A stretch of DNA of 64,000 nt, taken from assembly GCA_913009685.1 (NCBI GenBank), contig CAJVXP010000006.1:17345-81344 (forward strand), given 5' to 3'. This DNA is from an uncultured Bacteroidota bacterium. GTDB taxonomy: Bacteria; Bacteroidota; Bacteroidia; Bacteroidales; F082. Under the pieces are notes generated by a model that worked only from the letters and a program-made list of their open reading frames with translations, searched no databases and was not told the origin of the DNA. Shown here in pieces: positions 61,704 to 64,000 of the stretch. How positions within the stretch are numbered: the first letter of the stretch is position 1; each line of letters starts with the position of its first letter. Made by a program: the position numbers and the translations under genes.

Positions 61704-64000
61704 TTAAAATCTAACTTTTAGTGAGAAGTTCATGTTGCGACCCCAGCTCCAGAAGCCTTTTCTGAATACGTGCGAGCTGGTAGTACTGCTGTATTTGTCC
61801 TGAGCTTCAATCAGGGTAATGTTATTGGTAACGTTATAAACATTCCAGTTAAAGTAGGAATCCATTCCGGCAATTTTGAAACTCCATCCGAGACGCATAT
61901 CCAACATTCCATAATTAGGAAGCTTGAAAGCTTGTGTTCTGTCATTGGGATTTTTACGTGTTTCAGGCGTAAATTGTGCGTAAAGGTTGGCGTAATAACG
62001 GTAATATGCACCAAGAGTAACTTTCCGGGTAATATGGAATGATCCGTTAGCACCATAAGAAGTCTGCGGCTGATTACCGATCTTCAGGTCTTTGGTATAA
62101 ATAGTTCCTGTACCAATTTCCTGATGCGTCTGGTCATCGTAAAGAGTAGCAGAGGCATCGTCACCATATTTCCAGTTGCCGAGGTTAATCATCCCACCAA
62201 GACGCATCCAGCGGGAGGCATCCCAGTTACCTTCAATTTCAATACCTGTATGAATCTCTTTCAGGTCAGACATGAAAGCATTAACAGTCCGGCCGGTGGT
62301 TGCCCTGAAACTTGTCAGCTGAGAAATGCTAGACCAAACAGTGTAATAGCCATTAATTCTGGCAGTGAATTTGGGCGCCTTGTAAACATAGCCTGCCTCA
62401 GCAGCTGTAATTTTCTCATTCTTCAGATGAGTGTTTACGGTGTTCATGTAATTGAGGAACATAAACCGGAAGAAAGGTACGCGGGAGTAAAGTCCACCGT
62501 TAACGAAGAAGTTACTTCTTTCGGAAATATTAAAGTTGGCACCGGCCTTCAGGTCATAACCAGAATTGGAAAGAGTCTTACTGCGTTCACCAACACCGGG
62601 AGTATAATCGTAGTAATCAACACGGGTGTTCCACGTATTTGAGAAAGTACCGGCAACAAAAGCGTTGAAAATACCTTTGGTATATTCCAACTGTGCAAAC
62701 ATACCGGTATAAGTAACAATACCATCATTCCAGTAAGCAACTTTATCGCCTACTTTTCTTATGCCAAAAGCACGATCAGACCAGTAATCGCCACCAAGGA
62801 GATCTCTTACCTCACGGTAGTGCTCACCTTTGTAATGACGCATGTCAATACCGGCGGTCAGTGTCAGCATGTCGCTGAAGTTGTAATTCAATGTGGACAG
62901 TAAACCGTACCATTTATGGCTATTGACCGAGTTACGGATAATGTGCTGTGAACGTGCCATGAAAACGGTATCACCCCTTTTAATTGTATAGGCACCAAGA
63001 GAGCGTGCGTTAGCTTCATCGATATTGCTGGCATTGTAACTGGCCAAAGCATCCCAGTCGTATTGACCGCTGGCTGTCATCGGGGGCTCATATTTATAAT
63101 AGTGGCCATTGGCATTATATCCTAAGGGGCCGGATCCGCCACCTCTTCCAAAGGAATAGTAAGCAGAAGTAGCAAGATGACCTTTTTCGTTGATCTTCCA
63201 GTACCAGTTCAAAGCTGCTTGCGGTTTGTGGTAATAGTTAACGCGTTCATTCAGCAGTTCGCCACCACGCCATCCCCAGTTTTCGTTGTATTTGGGGCCG
63301 TATTTATCAAACATCTTCTGTGTAAGCATGTAATAACCATTTCTCTGGCCGTGTTGCTGCGGAGCACCAATCAGGGTAAAAACCAACTGATTGTTTTTAT
63401 TGATCTTCTGAGAAACGGACAGGAAGTAAGACCATGCTTTTACCCATGTAGCAGAGATATATCCGGGGCCTTGTGTGTGTGAACCCACAAAAGTAATAGA
63501 AGTTCCGGATTTCAGAAGCCCGGAGGAGAGTGACAGCATCTCTTTTGTACGACCATAATCTGTCATGGAAAACTGGAGAGATCCGCCTTTTTTCATGTCA
63601 GTGGTTTTGGTGATAATGTTGATAGTACCACCAACTGAATTAATGGCTAATTTGGAAGCCCCCAAACCACGCTGAATCTGAATGGTGCGTACAGCATCAC
63701 CCAGACCTGCCCAGTTTGACCAGTAAACCCATCCGTTTTCCATGTCGTTAACGGGGATACCATTGATCAAAACAGCAACATTCCTTTGGTCAAAACCACG
63801 AACATTAATACGGGAATCACCATATCCACCACCGGTTGGGGTAGCATACACGTTCGGTGTATTACTCAGGACTTCAGGTAAATCCTGGCTGCCCAAATTA
63901 TCGGCAATTGATTTGGCATTAAGGGTGGTAACAGCCACAGGCGTTTTCCTGTCAATGGCGACGGAAGCCAGCACGTTGACTTCCTGCAAGCCGATAGCAG
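61704..64000 (-). CDS. TonB-dependent receptor (partial, N-terminus outside the window)
   Basis: The visible 765 or so residues contain the plug (DLPEVLSNTPNVYATPTGGGYGDSRINVRGFDQRNVAVLINGIPVNDMENG) and a full barrel ending FSLKVRF. The frame stays open to the right edge (AIGLQEVNVLAS...); the ORF-track start at 63989 is a TTG inside the gene, so the signal peptide and any CarboxypepD_reg domain lie beyond 64000. It has the FSLKVRF-type C-terminal Phe needed for barrel assembly. The ligand is unknown; no SusD-like partner is visible. Confidence 0.92.
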   Translation of the reverse strand, partial: AIGLQEVNVLASVAIDRKTPVAVTTLNAKSIADNLGSQDLPEVLSNTPNVYATPTGGGYGDSRINVRGFDQRNVAVLINGIPVNDMENGWVYWSNWAGLGDAVRTIQIQRGLGASKLAINSVGGTINIITKTTDMKKGGSLQFSMTDYGRTKEMLSLSSGLLKSGTSITFVGSHTQGPGYISATWVKAWSYFLSVSQKINKNNQLVFTLIGAPQQHGQRNGYYMLTQKMFDKYGPKYNENWGWRGGELLNERVNYYHKPQAALNWYWKINEKGHLATSAYYSFGRGGGSGPLGYNANGHYYKYEPPMTASGQYDWDALASYNASNIDEANARSLGAYTIKRGDTVFMARSQHIIRNSVNSHKWYGLLSTLNYNFSDMLTLTAGIDMRHYKGEHYREVRDLLGGDYWSDRAFGIRKVGDKVAYWNDGIVTYTGMFAQLEYTKGIFNAFVAGTFSNTWNTRVDYYDYTPGVGERSKTLSNSGYDLKAGANFNISERSNFFVNGGLYSRVPFFRFMFLNYMNTVNTHLKNEKITAAEAGYVYKAPKFTARINGYYTVWSSISQLTSFRATTGRTVNAFMSDLKEIHTGIEIEGNWDASRWMRLGGMINLGNWKYGDDASATLYDDQTHQEIGTGTIYTKDLKIGNQPQTSYGANGSFHITRKVTLGAYYRYYANLYAQFTPETRKNPNDRTQAFKLPNYGMLDMRLGWSFKIAGMDSYFNWNVYNVTNNITLIEAQDKYSSTTSSHVFRKGFWSWGRNMNFSLKVRF

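Noticed and set aside
1-64000. Search for a defence island, prophage, integrative element or biosynthetic cluster
   Set aside because: No such signature genes, integrases, phage structural genes or attachment-site duplications were found; mobile DNA is limited to one insertion sequence, one MITE and small repeats.

Overview
The window is chromosomal DNA from a member of the Bacteroidetes, most likely in or near the Bacteroidales/Marinilabiliales. The evidence is the many TAnnTTTG -7 boxes, two complete and one partial TonB-dependent receptors (two with a CarboxypepD_reg-like N-terminus), clade-restricted families (DUF4249, DUF5723, DUF1599 with a BT_3928-like protein), Gram-negative lipid A genes (lpxH, lpxK), and a superoxide reductase that suggests an anaerobic or microaerophilic life. 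Most of it is ordinary housekeeping sequence. I see no prophage, CRISPR array, restriction or other defence system, and no secondary-metabolite cluster.

Layout. 1-2.7 kb: lysC-lysA lysine operon behind a promoter, a 23-codon leader peptide and a terminator/antiterminator pair. 2.7-7.1 kb: a glycosyltransferase and a TonB receptor/DUF4249 lipoprotein pair. 7.3-12.8 kb: a glycine-rich zinc ribbon, a radical SAM protein and a leftward operon tauE-moeA-moaA-moaC-(MOSC-mogA); tauE has its own leader peptide and attenuator-like hairpin. 13.2-20.2 kb: a second TonB receptor, a candidate small RNA, rocD, a phospholipase D-like protein and a TPR membrane protein. 20.3-22.1 kb: a complete insertion sequence. 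22.2-33.5 kb: yicC-gmk, an MDR oxidoreductase, nadD, an S9-type peptidase, lpxK-punA-lpxH, a NIF3-type protein, a coiled-coil zinc ribbon, a THEP1-like NTPase and prmC. 33.5-43 kb: a SLOG protein, a PiT phosphate transporter, two separated oligopeptide-type permease subunits, tRNA-His, superoxide reductase, folP-cdaA and DUF1599/BT_3928. 43-52.7 kb: a PD40 propeller protein, a small conserved protein, a glycosyltransferase, a frameshifted DUF5723 gene, miaA, a nucleoside kinase, a beta-helix lipoprotein and parE. 52.8-64 kb: a DUF2892 gene split by a 266-bp MITE, a Crp/Fnr regulator, a LuxC-like acyl-CoA reductase, rpmE2, a GlmU-like protein, lon, a small secreted protein, an ENPP-type phosphodiesterase and a third TonB receptor that runs off the window.

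Most notable: (1) the lysC attenuator, where three evenly spaced Lys codons precede a 9-bp antiterminator that competes with the terminator; (2) a second leader peptide/terminator upstream of tauE with the same geometry; (3) a MITE whose removal restores a 61-codon DUF2892 reading frame; (4) a 22-bp insertion-sequence end left inside a dispersed repeat; (5) several genes whose -7 box lies only 4-6 nt before the start codon, suggesting leaderless mRNAs. All function calls come from reading motifs by eye; no database search was possible.
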